Positions 1 to 8,430 of a stretch of DNA of 60,605 bases are shown one piece after another. A model generated the notes under the pieces. The model saw only the letters and a program-made list of their open reading frames with translations, did not search any database and was not told the origin of the DNA. Origin of the DNA: UBA1930 sp943371535 (GTDB lineage: Bacteria; Bacteroidota; Bacteroidia; Chitinophagales; Chitinophagaceae); assembly GCA_943371535.1 (NCBI GenBank), contig CALRVE020000020.1:1-60605 (forward strand), read 5' to 3'. Both the position numbers and the translations under genes were made by a program. The first letter of the stretch is position 1; each line of letters begins with the position of its first letter.

Positions 1-87
1 GAATATGAAGTAGTTACCGATTATATAATAAAGCCTATTAGCAAAGAACGATTTATACAGCTCATTACTTCAGCCATTAATAAATAG
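1..87 (+). CDS. C-terminal end of a response-regulator receiver domain (5' truncated)
   Basis: The window opens inside a reading frame that ends at the TAG at 85-87. The 28 visible residues include DYIIKPIS followed by an amphipathic helix. This is the end of a CheY-like receiver domain: the beta5 strand, the conserved Lys of the KP motif and helix alpha5. The VxDYxxKPIS form is typical of LytTR-type regulators, but the frame stops right after helix 5, so no LytTR DNA-binding domain follows and this is probably a stand-alone receiver or the end of a receiver-terminated protein. The start and partner kinase lie outside the window. Confidence 0.7.
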   Translation, partial: EYEVVTDYIIKPISKERFIQLITSAINK

Positions 88-174
88 TATTCAAATTCAC
101 ATTCAATAATTATTCTGTTGATAACCTGCTACCTGTATTTTTGTGTAGTAATTTATTAATCAATTTACATTAGG

Positions 175-204
175 TTTGCTGCCAACCTAGTAATTATACA
201 TTTA
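175..204 (+). promoter_or_regulatory. Bacteroidota-type promoter for dnaN
   Basis: TTTG at 175-178 and TACATTTA at 197-204 are separated by 18 bp. This resembles the Bacteroidota -33/-7 arrangement (TTTG, about 19 bp, TAnnTTTG) with one mismatch in the last base. It would start transcription near 208-211, leaving a leader of about 16-19 nt before the ATG at 227. Confidence 0.4.
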
Positions 205-226
205 GCTATAACCAAAATAAAGTGTT

Positions 227-1342
227 ATGAAATTTATTGTTTCATCTTCGTCTCTCTTAAAACATTTGCAACAAATTAGTGGTGTAATTAATGCCAATAC
301 CGTATTGCCTATTTTAGAAGATTTTTTGTTTGAAATTCAAGGAAAAAAACTAAGCGTTACTGCTACCGATTTAGAAACAGTAATGAGAGTGCAATTAGAT
401 ATTGAAAGTAAAATAGATGGTAAAGTTTGTATACCTGCAAAAATTTTAATGGACTCATTAAAAAATATTGCCGATCAACCTTTAACATTCAATATCGATA
501 AAAACTACGGTGTTGAACTTACAAGCGATAATGGTAAGTACAAGGTAATGGGCGAAAACCCCGATAACTTTCCAAAAGAGCCAGCAGCCGATGATACCAC
601 TGGTTTTACAATGACAAGTGGAGCTTTGGTTACAGCAATTAATAAAACCATTTTTGCAGTAAGTGGCGATGATTTACGACCTGCAATGACAGGTGTATTT
701 TTTGAATTAACTAAAGATGGGGTTCAGTTTGTTGCTACAGATGCACATCGTTTGGTACGTTATAAAAGAACCGATGCTAAAGCAACCAAAACCGATTCGT
801 TTATTGTACCTAAAAAACCTTTGAACTTAATAAAAAATGCTTTACCCGATAATGATGATGAAATAAACATTAGCTATAACAGCAATCATTTATTTGTAAG
901 CCACGGCGATGTACAAATGATTTGTAGATTAATTGATGCTCGTTTTCCGGATTATAAAGTAGTTATTCCTGCTGAAAATCCTTATCACTTAATTGTAAAT
1001 AAACACGATTTTCAAAATGCTTTACGTCGTGTAAGTGTATTTAGTAATAAAAGTACCAATCAGGTTGCCTTAAGTATTACAGGTAGTGAATTGCAAATGG
1101 CGGCTCAAGATGTTGACTTTAGTTTTGAAGGAAATGAACGCATGAATTGCCAATACAATGGAGAAGATTTACAAATTGCTTTTAATGCAAAATTTTTAAT
1201 TGAAATGTTAAGTGCTGCAGATACCGATGATGTACGTGTTGAACTTTCTACACCAACAAAAGCTGGGTTAGTAAAACCAACAGAACAAGGCGAAGGAGAA
1301 GATTTGCTAATGCTAGTAATGCCTTTAATGTTGAATAATTAA
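227..1342 (+). CDS. dnaN: DNA polymerase III subunit beta (sliding clamp)
   Basis: DnaN is the ring-shaped processivity clamp that tethers DNA polymerase III and many repair enzymes to DNA. The 371-residue product has the normal length for the family and starts MKFIVSSSSLLKHLQQ. Recognisable motifs are LPILEDF in domain 1, FVATDAHRLVRYK in domain 2 and the typical C-terminal end LMLVMPLMLNN, so all three clamp domains (about 1-120, 121-245 and 246-371) are present. The ATG is the only reasonable start. The gene stands alone between a promoter-like element and a clear terminator. No dnaA, recF or gyrase gene lies beside it, so it does not mark a replication origin here. Confidence 0.97.
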   Translation: MKFIVSSSSLLKHLQQISGVINANTVLPILEDFLFEIQGKKLSVTATDLETVMRVQLDIESKIDGKVCIPAKILMDSLKNIADQPLTFNIDKNYGVELTSDNGKYKVMGENPDNFPKEPAADDTTGFTMTSGALVTAINKTIFAVSGDDLRPAMTGVFFELTKDGVQFVATDAHRLVRYKRTDAKATKTDSFIVPKKPLNLIKNALPDNDDEINISYNSNHLFVSHGDVQMICRLIDARFPDYKVVIPAENPYHLIVNKHDFQNALRRVSVFSNKSTNQVALSITGSELQMAAQDVDFSFEGNERMNCQYNGEDLQIAFNAKFLIEMLSAADTDDVRVELSTPTKAGLVKPTEQGEGEDLLMLVMPLMLNN

Positions 1343-1361
1343 TTTGGTACTATATTTCTAT

Positions 1362-1396
1362 AAAAAAGGTTACTATTTATTTAGTAGCCTTTTTTT
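1362..1396 (+). terminator. Rho-independent terminator of dnaN
   Basis: The stem AAAAAAGGTTACTA / TAGTAGCCTTTTTT encloses a 6-nt loop, with one G-U pair, and runs into a T tract (1390-1396). It starts 20 bp after the dnaN stop. Confidence 0.85.
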
Positions 1397-1540
1397 ATAC
1401 AGTAGTTGTGTAGCTGCCAAAAATGCACAATCATAGTTTGGTATTTTATTTGCATAAATATGCTTATCTAAATAAATAGAATTTTTAACGCTGTATTTTA
1501 GTGCAACTATTTATCTTTAACACATTAAAATTGAAAGAAT

Positions 1541-2314
1541 ATGCAATTATTTAAATCGGGTAACCCCACTTTAACACAAAAAATATTTGAAAAAAGTCAT
1601 AATGCCGAGGCCGAAATAAATGGTACTATGACGGTAAGAGGTGCAATCAATAAGTTTGGCTTTTTAATGCTGATGGTTATTGGTGGTGCAGCTTATACTT
1701 GGCAATTGTACTATACAGGTAATCCATCATTAATGAAAACCTTACTTATTGTTGGTGCAATTGGTGGTTTAATTACTGCTATTGCTATTTCTTTTAAACC
1801 CAATTGGGCTCCATTTTTAGCACCATTGTATGGTATTTTAGAAGGCTTTTTTGTAGGCGGACTTTCTGCTGTTATTAATGATATGATGGCCGAAAATTAT
1901 CCAAATATTGTAATGCAGGCTATTGGTTTAACTTTTGGTGTTGCTATTGCCATGTTTTTATTGTATAATTTTAGAGTAATCAGAGCAACCGAAAAGTTTA
2001 AGAGTATTATTTTTTCGGCCACATTAGGCATAGCAATTTTCTACGGGATTAGCATTTTACTAAGATTGTTTGGTGTAGAAATGTCGTTTATGAATTTTGG
2101 CGATAATAGCCTCTTAGGCATTGGCATTAGTTTATTTGTGGTAGCAATTGCTGCATTAAACTTAATTATGGATTTTGATATGATTGAACAAGGTGCCGAA
2201 AGAGGTGCTCCTAAGTTTATGGAGTGGTATGGTGCTTTTGGTTTATTGGTAACTATTATTTGGTTGTATATTGAAATTTTGAAATTGTTAAGCCGTTTTG
2301 CTAGTAGGGATTAG
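1541..2314 (+). CDS. Bax inhibitor-1/YccA family membrane protein
   Basis: This is an integral inner-membrane protein of the BI-1/YccA (TMBIM) family, 257 residues, with about seven hydrophobic segments after a soluble N-terminus of about 35 residues. The C-terminal half has the family's two-acidic pattern LNLIMDFDMIEQGAERGAPK followed by a Trp-rich last helix (MEWYGAFGLL, IIWLYIEILKLL). Relatives such as YetJ act as pH-sensitive calcium leak channels and YccA modulates FtsH, but the role of this protein is not shown by the sequence. It is monocistronic, with its own terminator. A TATCTTTA box at 1512-1519 may be its -7 promoter element. Confidence 0.9.
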   Translation: MQLFKSGNPTLTQKIFEKSHNAEAEINGTMTVRGAINKFGFLMLMVIGGAAYTWQLYYTGNPSLMKTLLIVGAIGGLITAIAISFKPNWAPFLAPLYGILEGFFVGGLSAVINDMMAENYPNIVMQAIGLTFGVAIAMFLLYNFRVIRATEKFKSIIFSATLGIAIFYGISILLRLFGVEMSFMNFGDNSLLGIGISLFVVAIAALNLIMDFDMIEQGAERGAPKFMEWYGAFGLLVTIIWLYIEILKLLSRFASRD

Positions 2315-2333
2315 TACTAGCTGAAGTATATAC

Positions 2334-2371
2334 AAAAGTGGTTTGTCTTAAAAAAGCAAACCACTTTTTTT
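2334..2371 (+). terminator. Rho-independent terminator of the BI-1 gene
   Basis: A 12-bp stem, AAAAGTGGTTTG / CAAACCACTTTT, with an 11-nt loop is followed by seven T's. It begins 20 bp after the stop codon. Confidence 0.85.
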
Positions 2372-2522
2372 ATGGTACAATCCATTGTAAGTAGTTATCT
2401 TGATGTACTAAATTAAAAGAAGCTTATGGACGCTTTTGCAAAAGCAATGGGTATTTTAGCTTTAGTTTGCTGCCATTTTAATTCAAAAGAAATAAAGTGG
2501 GGAATTCAAAAAATGATAATTA

Positions 2523-2576
2523 CGTCAATAGACTGACGAAATTTATATAAAAAACGTCAGTTAGTTGACGTTTTTT
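2523..2576. repeat. Two CGTCA-N6-TGACG dyads, the second inside a bidirectional terminator hairpin
   Basis: CGTCA-N6-TGACG occurs at 2523-2538 and again at 2555-2570, exactly 32 bp apart. The second copy is embedded in the longer stem AAAAAACGTCA / TGACGTTTTTT (2549-2576), which looks like a terminator in both directions. The region 2372-2635 otherwise holds no gene that I can support. Confidence 0.6.
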
Positions 2577-2580
2577 GCAA

Positions 2581-2617
2581 AAAATATCCCATAGTTAGTT
2601 TAACTATGGGATATTTT
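2581..2617 (-). terminator. Long perfect hairpin downstream of typA
   Basis: A perfect 17-bp inverted repeat (AAAATATCCCATAGTTA and its complement) with a 3-nt loop lies 18 bp after the typA stop. Read on the minus strand it ends in TATTTT-rich sequence and is followed by the second hairpin at 2549-2576. It is most likely the typA terminator. Confidence 0.75.
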
Positions 2618-2635
2618 ACTATTTGAAGTAGCCTA

Positions 2636-4447
2636 TTAAGCCATTTCGGCCTTCATGCTTTTTACTTGCTTATTTCTTTCATTTTCATCTAAAATGGTTT
2701 TACGCATTCTAATGTTTTTTGGAGTTACTTCAATACACTCATCTTGTTGAATGTACTCCATACATTCTTCTAATGTTAATTGAATTTTTGGCGTAATACG
2801 TACACTATCATCACTGCCGCTTGCACGGTGATTGGTTAATTTTTTCATTTCCACCGCATTTACATTTAAATCGCCTGGCTTAATATGTTCGGCAATTATT
2901 TGACCTGCGTAAACTTCTTCAGTTGGGTCTATAAAAAATCTTCCTCTATCTTGTAATTTATCAATTGAGTAAGCTGTTGTTGTACCAGCAAATTTAGAAA
3001 CTAGTACGCCATTGCTTCTACCAGGAATTGCACCTTTCCAAGGCTTATACTCGTTAAAACGATGAGCCATAACAGCTTCCCCAGCAGTACCAGTAAGCAT
3101 TTGAGAACGTAAACCAATTAATCCACGAGAGGGAATATCAAATTCTAAATGTTGCATTTCGCCTTTACTTTCCATTACCAACATTTCACCTTTGCGTTGT
3201 GTTACAAGGTCAATTACTTTGCCGCTGAATTCACTTGGTACATCAACTACCAATATCTCAAAAGGCTCATGTCTTTTACCCAATAATTCTTTTACCAAAA
3301 CTTGAGGGTTGCCAACAGTTAATTCATACCCTTCTCTACGCATAGTTTCTACTAAAACACCTAAATGCAAAATACCTCTGCCAAACACTAAGAAACTATC
3401 GGCACTATCGGTATCTTCAATACGTAAAGCCAAATTTTTCTCAGTTTCTTTCATTAAACGATCACGTAAATGACGAGAAGTAACAAATTTTCCATCTTTA
3501 CCAAAGAAAGGTGAGTTATTAATACTAAAGGTCATACTCATGGTAGGCTCATCAACACTAATAATTGGTAAACCTTCTGGATTTTCAATATCACAAATAG
3601 TATCACCAATACCAAATTCTTCTAAACCAACAACAGCACATAAATCGCCACTTAAAACTTCCTGTACTTTACGTTTGCCCATTCCTTCAAACACATACAA
3701 TTCTTTTACACGACTCTTTTTAATAGAACCATCGGCTTGCACTAATGCAATTTGTTGGTTTTCTTTTATGCTTCCACGAGTTACTTTACCAATAGCAATT
3801 CTACCTAAGAAAGATGAATAATCTAACGAAGTAATTTGCATTTGCAAAGGACCTTCGTTAACTTTTGGTTGAGGAACATATTTTAAAATACCATCCATTA
3901 ATGGAAGAATATCTTCAGTTTGTGTTAAACTATCGTTGAACCAACCATTTTTCCCACTACCATAAAAAGTAGGGAAATTTAGTTGTTCTTCGGTTGCATC
4001 TAGGTTAAAGAATAATTCAAAAACTGCATCATGCACTTCATCTGGGCGGCAGTTTGGTTTATCTACTTTATTAATTACAACAATTGGGTGCAAGTTTAAA
4101 TGCAATGCTTTTTGTAGTACAAAACGTGTTTGAGGCATAGGGCCTTCAAAAGCATCTACCAATAGAATTACGCCATCGGCCATTTTAAGTACACGTTCAA
4201 CTTCGCCACCAAAGTCACTGTGACCTGGAGTGTCAATTACATTTATTTTTACACCTTTGTAAGTAACAGAAGCATTTTTACTAAAAATGGTAATACCACG
4301 TTCTTTTTCAAGATCGTTGCTATCCATAATTAAATCGCCAGTTTCTTGATTGTCTCTAAAAACTTTTGTAGCATGTAAAATTTTGTCTACCAATGTTGTT
4401 TTGCCATGGTCAACGTGAGCAATAATGGCAATGTTGCGTATTTCCAT
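2636..4447 (-). CDS. typA: Ribosome-associated GTPase TypA/BipA
   Basis: TypA/BipA is a translational GTPase of the EF-G class that binds the ribosome and helps 50S assembly and stress adaptation. The 603-residue product has the usual family length. GTPase motifs are clear: G1 AHVDHGKTT (residues 10-18), G2 around RGITI, G3 DTPGH (about 72-76) and G4 NKVD (about 126-129). They are followed by domains II, III and V and the BipA-specific C-terminal domain (for example SRGLIGLRSQMLTGTAGEAV and the lysine-rich tail). The ATG at 4447 gives the canonical start MEIRNIAIIAHVDHGK. The gene is monocistronic, and an unusual hairpin lies in its leader. Confidence 0.97.
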   Translation of the reverse strand: MEIRNIAIIAHVDHGKTTLVDKILHATKVFRDNQETGDLIMDSNDLEKERGITIFSKNASVTYKGVKINVIDTPGHSDFGGEVERVLKMADGVILLVDAFEGPMPQTRFVLQKALHLNLHPIVVINKVDKPNCRPDEVHDAVFELFFNLDATEEQLNFPTFYGSGKNGWFNDSLTQTEDILPLMDGILKYVPQPKVNEGPLQMQITSLDYSSFLGRIAIGKVTRGSIKENQQIALVQADGSIKKSRVKELYVFEGMGKRKVQEVLSGDLCAVVGLEEFGIGDTICDIENPEGLPIISVDEPTMSMTFSINNSPFFGKDGKFVTSRHLRDRLMKETEKNLALRIEDTDSADSFLVFGRGILHLGVLVETMRREGYELTVGNPQVLVKELLGKRHEPFEILVVDVPSEFSGKVIDLVTQRKGEMLVMESKGEMQHLEFDIPSRGLIGLRSQMLTGTAGEAVMAHRFNEYKPWKGAIPGRSNGVLVSKFAGTTTAYSIDKLQDRGRFFIDPTEEVYAGQIIAEHIKPGDLNVNAVEMKKLTNHRASGSDDSVRITPKIQLTLEECMEYIQQDECIEVTPKNIRMRKTILDENERNKQVKSMKAEMA

Positions 4448-4494
4448 AAAACCTTTTAACGAACTCCAGAGGAGTATTTAATTTAAAAATAAAT

Positions 4495-4533
4495 GCTGCC
4501 AGAATCCCTCATAATAAAGGGTGGCAGCTTTTT
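4495..4533 (+). terminator. Terminator-like hairpin in the typA leader
   Basis: GCTGCCA (4495-4501) and CCCT (4506-4509) pair with AGGG and TGGCAGC (4518-4528), with a 4-nt bulge, and TTTTT follows on the plus strand. No plus-strand gene precedes it. On the minus strand the hairpin lies in the 5' leader of typA, just inside a TACCTTCG box (complement of 4541-4548) that could be its -7 element. Confidence 0.5.
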
Positions 4534-4717
4534 CTGGCGGCGAAGGTAAGGTTTTAATATGGGTTTTTGATTTTGGGATTAACTTATTCCTTAATTTAAC
4601 ACACAAATGATACAACATCATCTAGATTTTTGCTTTAACGGCAGTATTTCCCCCTAATTAATCTGTTAAACGCAAAAAAATACAAAGCACCCTAATTACA
4701 ATAAGGTTAAACACAGT

Positions 4718-5302
4718 TTACAATTTATTATTTACTTCGTCTTGAGTAGTTGAAGCAGAAAAAGCATTGCCAATACTATTCATTAAGCTTGAAATAGGGC
4801 CTTCCATTTTATTTGTATCATCATCTAAAGTATTGTTTTGTAAAAAAGTGCCCATATGCAATGTTGGAAGCAAATACAATAGAATAGTATTGATTTGTGA
4901 TTTGTAAAAATTTTTCACCTCCTTTATTCCTGCATCAGTTGCTAAATTTTCTTTTGTAATTTTTACTGCTTCATGTGCAATTGTATTCATTTGCTTCATC
5001 ACATCTTCCTTCGATAGATCAGCATAGTTAGCAATGGTATCTAATACTGCAAGGCTGTTTTCATCAAAAATTTGCTTTACCCAATCCGTTTTTTCAGAAC
5101 TGTTTAAAATATCAGTTGCTCCTTTATCAGATTCTGCATATTGGTACATTGCAGCTAATACAGCAGGAATTGCAGCTTGACTAAATGTATCTTCTTTTGC
5201 GGTAGTATCATTTTTAAAAACCTCATCTGTAGTAGTGTCTATTTTTAATAATGGTGGGTATCCGAGGTTGACTTGTACCATTTCTAAGAGATTGATTGCC
5301 AT
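4718..5302 (-). CDS. Conserved-looking hypothetical protein, mostly helical
   Basis: I do not recognise this 194-residue protein. It has no signal peptide or transmembrane segment. It is acidic, rich in Asp, Asn and Thr, and predicted helical, with a middle part (about 55-150) of amphipathic helices such as LNSSEKTDWVKQIFDENS and a less ordered tail with many Ser, Thr and Asn. The sequence is low-bias coding DNA without stops, and the ATG is followed by MAINLLEMVQVNLGYPP. It is monocistronic, transcribed away from the DoxX gene and separated from typA by about 270 bp. It could be a regulator or a self-assembling cytoplasmic protein; the function is unknown. Confidence 0.75.
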   Translation of the reverse strand: MAINLLEMVQVNLGYPPLLKIDTTTDEVFKNDTTAKEDTFSQAAIPAVLAAMYQYAESDKGATDILNSSEKTDWVKQIFDENSLAVLDTIANYADLSKEDVMKQMNTIAHEAVKITKENLATDAGIKEVKNFYKSQINTILLYLLPTLHMGTFLQNNTLDDDTNKMEGPISSLMNSIGNAFSASTTQDEVNNKL

Positions 5303-5549
5303 AATTAATTAATTTAATCAAATGAATAATATAGCAATATAGTATTATAAAACTGATACAAATGTGTACATGTGAAATGTATAACTTTACTCATTGATTG
5401 TATAAATCATTGAACTTAAATAAATGACTTTAATGATGTAGGTCAATCTAATGTGTTGCAGCATTTTTCAGAAGCATGTAATTAATATACATTTTGATGC
5501 TATAAAAAAGCTTTGTCAAACATTACCCTAACTAAGCTGTTAAATTACT

Positions 5550-5921
5550 ATGAAAAAAATTGGATTATACATTTTAAGTGTTAGTTATGTTCTAGCAGGT
5601 CTATATCATTTCATCAACCCATCATTTTATGAACCATTTTTCCCACCATATTTAATAGAATTTGGTAGTTCACTAAATGTTTTAGCAGGCTTAGCAGAAA
5701 TGGTATTGGGTTTACTTTTATTATTTGAAACAACCAGAAAGTTAGCTGCTTATTTATTAATGGCTATGCTTATGGCATTTGTACCAGCACATGTTTATAT
5801 GATACAAAAAGCACCTTTTTATTTAGGTTCATTTTATGTAACTGAAACAATTGCTTGGATACGATTATTGGTGTTACATCCTATTTTAATTATAGTAGCT
5901 TATTGGTTAAGAAAAATTTAA
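5550..5921 (+). CDS. DoxX-like small membrane protein
   Basis: A 123-residue protein with four hydrophobic helices (about 5-22, 40-62, 67-88 and 98-118). It matches the DoxX/DoxD-like fold common in Bacteroidota: a short N-terminal helix, the motif LAGLYHFINPSFYE, then LAGLAEMVLGLLLLFETTRKLAAYLL and a C-terminal WIRLLVLHPILIIVAYW. Members are small quinone- or redox-associated membrane proteins, mostly without known function. The gene is 50 bp upstream of the alpha/beta-hydrolase gene and may be the first gene of a three-gene operon ending with the epimerase. Confidence 0.8.
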   Translation: MKKIGLYILSVSYVLAGLYHFINPSFYEPFFPPYLIEFGSSLNVLAGLAEMVLGLLLLFETTRKLAAYLLMAMLMAFVPAHVYMIQKAPFYLGSFYVTETIAWIRLLVLHPILIIVAYWLRKI

Positions 5922-5971
5922 GTACATAAACATAAAAAACTTAGTTTAGCCAATCTAACATTACCCAGTAT

Positions 5972-6991
5972 ATGAAGGTGTTTAAAAAAGTGCTTGTTGT
6001 ATTTACTTTACTTTTTGCTCTATATTATTTTGGTCCTAGCCCAACAACACCTAAATACAGATTAGGAATGAAACCTTTTCCTACCAATACCAATGAGCTA
6101 GACAGTTTTGTAAAAGCCAATGAAGCAAAACATAAACTAAGACCTAATAACGAAGCAAGAATTGTTTGGTTAAATGATTCGCTTAAAACAGTTACCGATT
6201 ATTCCATTGTTTATTTGCATGGTTTTTCTGCTAGCCAAGAAGAAGGCAATCCTGTGCATAGAAATATTGCCAAAAAATTTGGGTGTAATTTATATTTAAG
6301 TCGTTTAGCCGAACATGGAATAGATACAGCAGATCAACTAGCTCATTTGACAGCCGATAAATATTGGGAAAGTGCAAAAGATGCATTTTTAATGGGTAAA
6401 AAATTGGGTAATAAAGTAATCTTAATGGGTACAAGTACTGGAGGTACACAAGCAATACAATTGGCTGCTGCTTATCCAAACGATATAGCAGCAATTATTT
6501 TGTATTCACCCAATATAGAAATCAACGATTCCAATGCTTGGATATTAAATAATAATTGGGGTTTACAAATTGCTAGATTGGTAAAAGGAAGTTTTTATAA
6601 CGACCCCGAAGATGAACGACCTGTTTATAAGCAGTACTGGAATAAACCTTATCGTTTAGAAGCAGCTGTACAGTTACAAGAAATGCTAGAAACATCTATG
6701 ATTCCAAGTACATTTAAAAGAGTTCGTCAACCAACATTATTGTTGTATTATTATAAAGATGCACAACATCAAGACAATGTAGTTAAAGTGAGTGCTATGC
6801 AGAAAATGTTTGTAAAACTCTCCACACCAAAAGATAAAAAAGTACAAAAAGCTATGCCCTTAACAGGCAATCATGTATTGGCTAGCCCAATAAAAAGTAA
6901 TGATGTAGAAGGGGTAGAAAGAGAAACTACTTTATTTATGCAGCAAATATTAAACATGAAAGTGGTACAAGATTCAACACTGCTTAAATAA
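5972..6991 (+). CDS. Alpha/beta hydrolase, membrane-anchored or secreted
   Basis: A 339-residue alpha/beta-fold hydrolase with an N-terminal hydrophobic segment (about residues 5-22) that would act as a signal anchor, so the enzyme probably faces the periplasm. Visible catalytic features are the HGFSAS oxyanion-hole region, the nucleophile elbow GTSTGG (Ser about 158), an acidic residue in YYYKDAQHQD and the late His in GNHVLASP. The substrate is not deducible; relatives are annotated as esterases or lysophospholipases. It lies 50 bp after the DoxX-like gene and only 6 bp before the dipeptide-epimerase gene, suggesting co-transcription and perhaps a joint role in degrading an ester or peptide from the envelope. 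Confidence 0.85.
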   Translation: MKVFKKVLVVFTLLFALYYFGPSPTTPKYRLGMKPFPTNTNELDSFVKANEAKHKLRPNNEARIVWLNDSLKTVTDYSIVYLHGFSASQEEGNPVHRNIAKKFGCNLYLSRLAEHGIDTADQLAHLTADKYWESAKDAFLMGKKLGNKVILMGTSTGGTQAIQLAAAYPNDIAAIILYSPNIEINDSNAWILNNNWGLQIARLVKGSFYNDPEDERPVYKQYWNKPYRLEAAVQLQEMLETSMIPSTFKRVRQPTLLLYYYKDAQHQDNVVKVSAMQKMFVKLSTPKDKKVQKAMPLTGNHVLASPIKSNDVEGVERETTLFMQQILNMKVVQDSTLLK

Positions 6992-6997
6992 TAATGA

Positions 6998-8104
6998 ATG
7001 TTACAAATAACTACCGTTGAAGTTTATAAACTGCTTATTCCACTTAAAGAGCCTTTTGTGATTTCTTTAGGTACACAGTTTAATGCCGATAATATTTTAA
7101 TTGTAATCCGTACCAATGAGGGTATTAGTGGCTTTGGTGAATGTAGCCCATACATGAGCATTAATGGAGAAAGTATAGATACTTGTTACATAGTTGCACA
7201 ATATTTAGCTACTGCTTTGAAAGGAAAAAATCCATTGCAAATAGAAGATTGTATTGCGGCAATGGATAAAGTGATTTTTGGTAACAACAGCATTAAAAGT
7301 GCATTTGATATGGCTTTGTACGATATTGCTGCAAAGCATAGCAATATGCCTTTGTATCAATTTTTAGGAGGAGCAAAAAATAAAGTCATTACAACCGATA
7401 TGACTGTTGGCATTGGTTCTCCTGAAAAAATGGCCAACGATGCGTTACGTTTTAAAGAAGCTGGTTTTCCTGCAGTGAAAGTTAAGTTGGGACAAACTAC
7501 CGAATTAGATGTTGAAAGAATTAAAGCCATTCGTGCAGCAGTGGGTAATGAACTTCCTTTAAGAATTGATGCCAATCAAGGTTGGAATGTTGAAACAGCT
7601 ATTGCTACTTTACAAGCATTGGCTCCTTATAATATTGAACATTGCGAAGAACCTATTGCAAGATGGAATTTCATGGAATTGTCAAAAGTGAGAAAAGCTA
7701 GTCCAATAAAAATTATGGCAGATGAAAGTTGTTGTACACAACATGACGCAAGTCGATTAGCAACTCTGCAGGCCTGTGATTATTTCAATATTAAACTTGG
7801 AAAAAGTGGTGGCATTGTTAATGCCTTAAAAATTGTTGAAGTGGGTAATCAGCACAAAATAAAAATGCAAATAGGCAGTTTTATGGAAAGTCGTTTAGCA
7901 ACCACTGCTTTTGTGCATTTTGCTTATAGCAATAACTCAATTGTACATTTTGATTTAGATACACCTTTAATGATGGCAGAAGATCCTATTGAAAATGGTT
8001 TACAATATTTAACCAACGGCGTTGTTGAAATTGATGATACGCCAGGTATTGGTGCAAGTATAAATGAAGCATATTTGAAGCAATTGGAGTATGTTGTGAT
8101 TTAA
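6998..8104 (+). CDS. Dipeptide epimerase-like enzyme of the enolase superfamily
   Basis: This 368-residue enzyme belongs to the mandelate racemase/muconate lactonising group of the enolase superfamily. Such enzymes abstract a proton alpha to a carboxylate using Mg2+. The KxK catalytic pair is visible in AVKVKLG (about 160-163), the metal ligands in RIDANQGW, HCEEP and MADES, and the second catalytic Lys in KLGKSGG. This combination is typical of L-Ala-D/L-Glu (muropeptide) and related dipeptide epimerases, so a role in peptidoglycan peptide recycling is likely but not proven. It follows the hydrolase gene by 6 bp. Its stop overlaps the stop of the opposing gene in the shared bases TTAA at 8101-8104. 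Confidence 0.88.
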   Translation: MLQITTVEVYKLLIPLKEPFVISLGTQFNADNILIVIRTNEGISGFGECSPYMSINGESIDTCYIVAQYLATALKGKNPLQIEDCIAAMDKVIFGNNSIKSAFDMALYDIAAKHSNMPLYQFLGGAKNKVITTDMTVGIGSPEKMANDALRFKEAGFPAVKVKLGQTTELDVERIKAIRAAVGNELPLRIDANQGWNVETAIATLQALAPYNIEHCEEPIARWNFMELSKVRKASPIKIMADESCCTQHDASRLATLQACDYFNIKLGKSGGIVNALKIVEVGNQHKIKMQIGSFMESRLATTAFVHFAYSNNSIVHFDLDTPLMMAEDPIENGLQYLTNGVVEIDDTPGIGASINEAYLKQLEYVVI

Positions 8105-8370
8105 CTTTTGTGCATAACTCCATAAATAAACAATCCAAAAACTACAGCCACATGAACCAATAACCAAACTCTTTGGTACAATGGTCTATCATTCCATTTT
8201 TGTTGTTGGTTAAATGGATCAAAGATTAATGCAATGCCTAAATTGCTTGCTGCACTCATGATTTGATTGGTGGCTAAAAAATAAATGGTTAGCAATACAA
8301 ATGCACCATAACCAATTTTTGAAACAATTGGAGTAATGTCTTTTTTGTTGTTGACAGTTGAGTTTGTCAT
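8101..8370 (-). CDS. Small two-helix membrane protein
   Basis: An 89-residue protein with two hydrophobic helices (about 20-46, containing GYGAFVLLTIYFLATNQ, and 66-85, containing VWLLVHVAVVFGLFIYG) and a short polar N-terminus. I recognise no domain with a known function. It lies 60 bp downstream of the DUF418 gene on the same strand and converges on the epimerase gene with a 4-bp overlap. The good coding pattern and the membrane topology support a real gene. Confidence 0.7.
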   Translation of the reverse strand: MTNSTVNNKKDITPIVSKIGYGAFVLLTIYFLATNQIMSAASNLGIALIFDPFNQQQKWNDRPLYQRVWLLVHVAVVFGLFIYGVMHKS

Positions 8371-8430
8371 GATTTTAATTTTTCAAATTAGTAGCAGCAA
8401 TATTTTAAATATTACAACTACTCTAAAAAA

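Noticed and set aside
227..1342. Replication origin next to dnaN
   Set aside because: No dnaA, DnaA-box cluster or AT-rich unwinding element was seen. In many Bacteroidota dnaN is not beside the origin.
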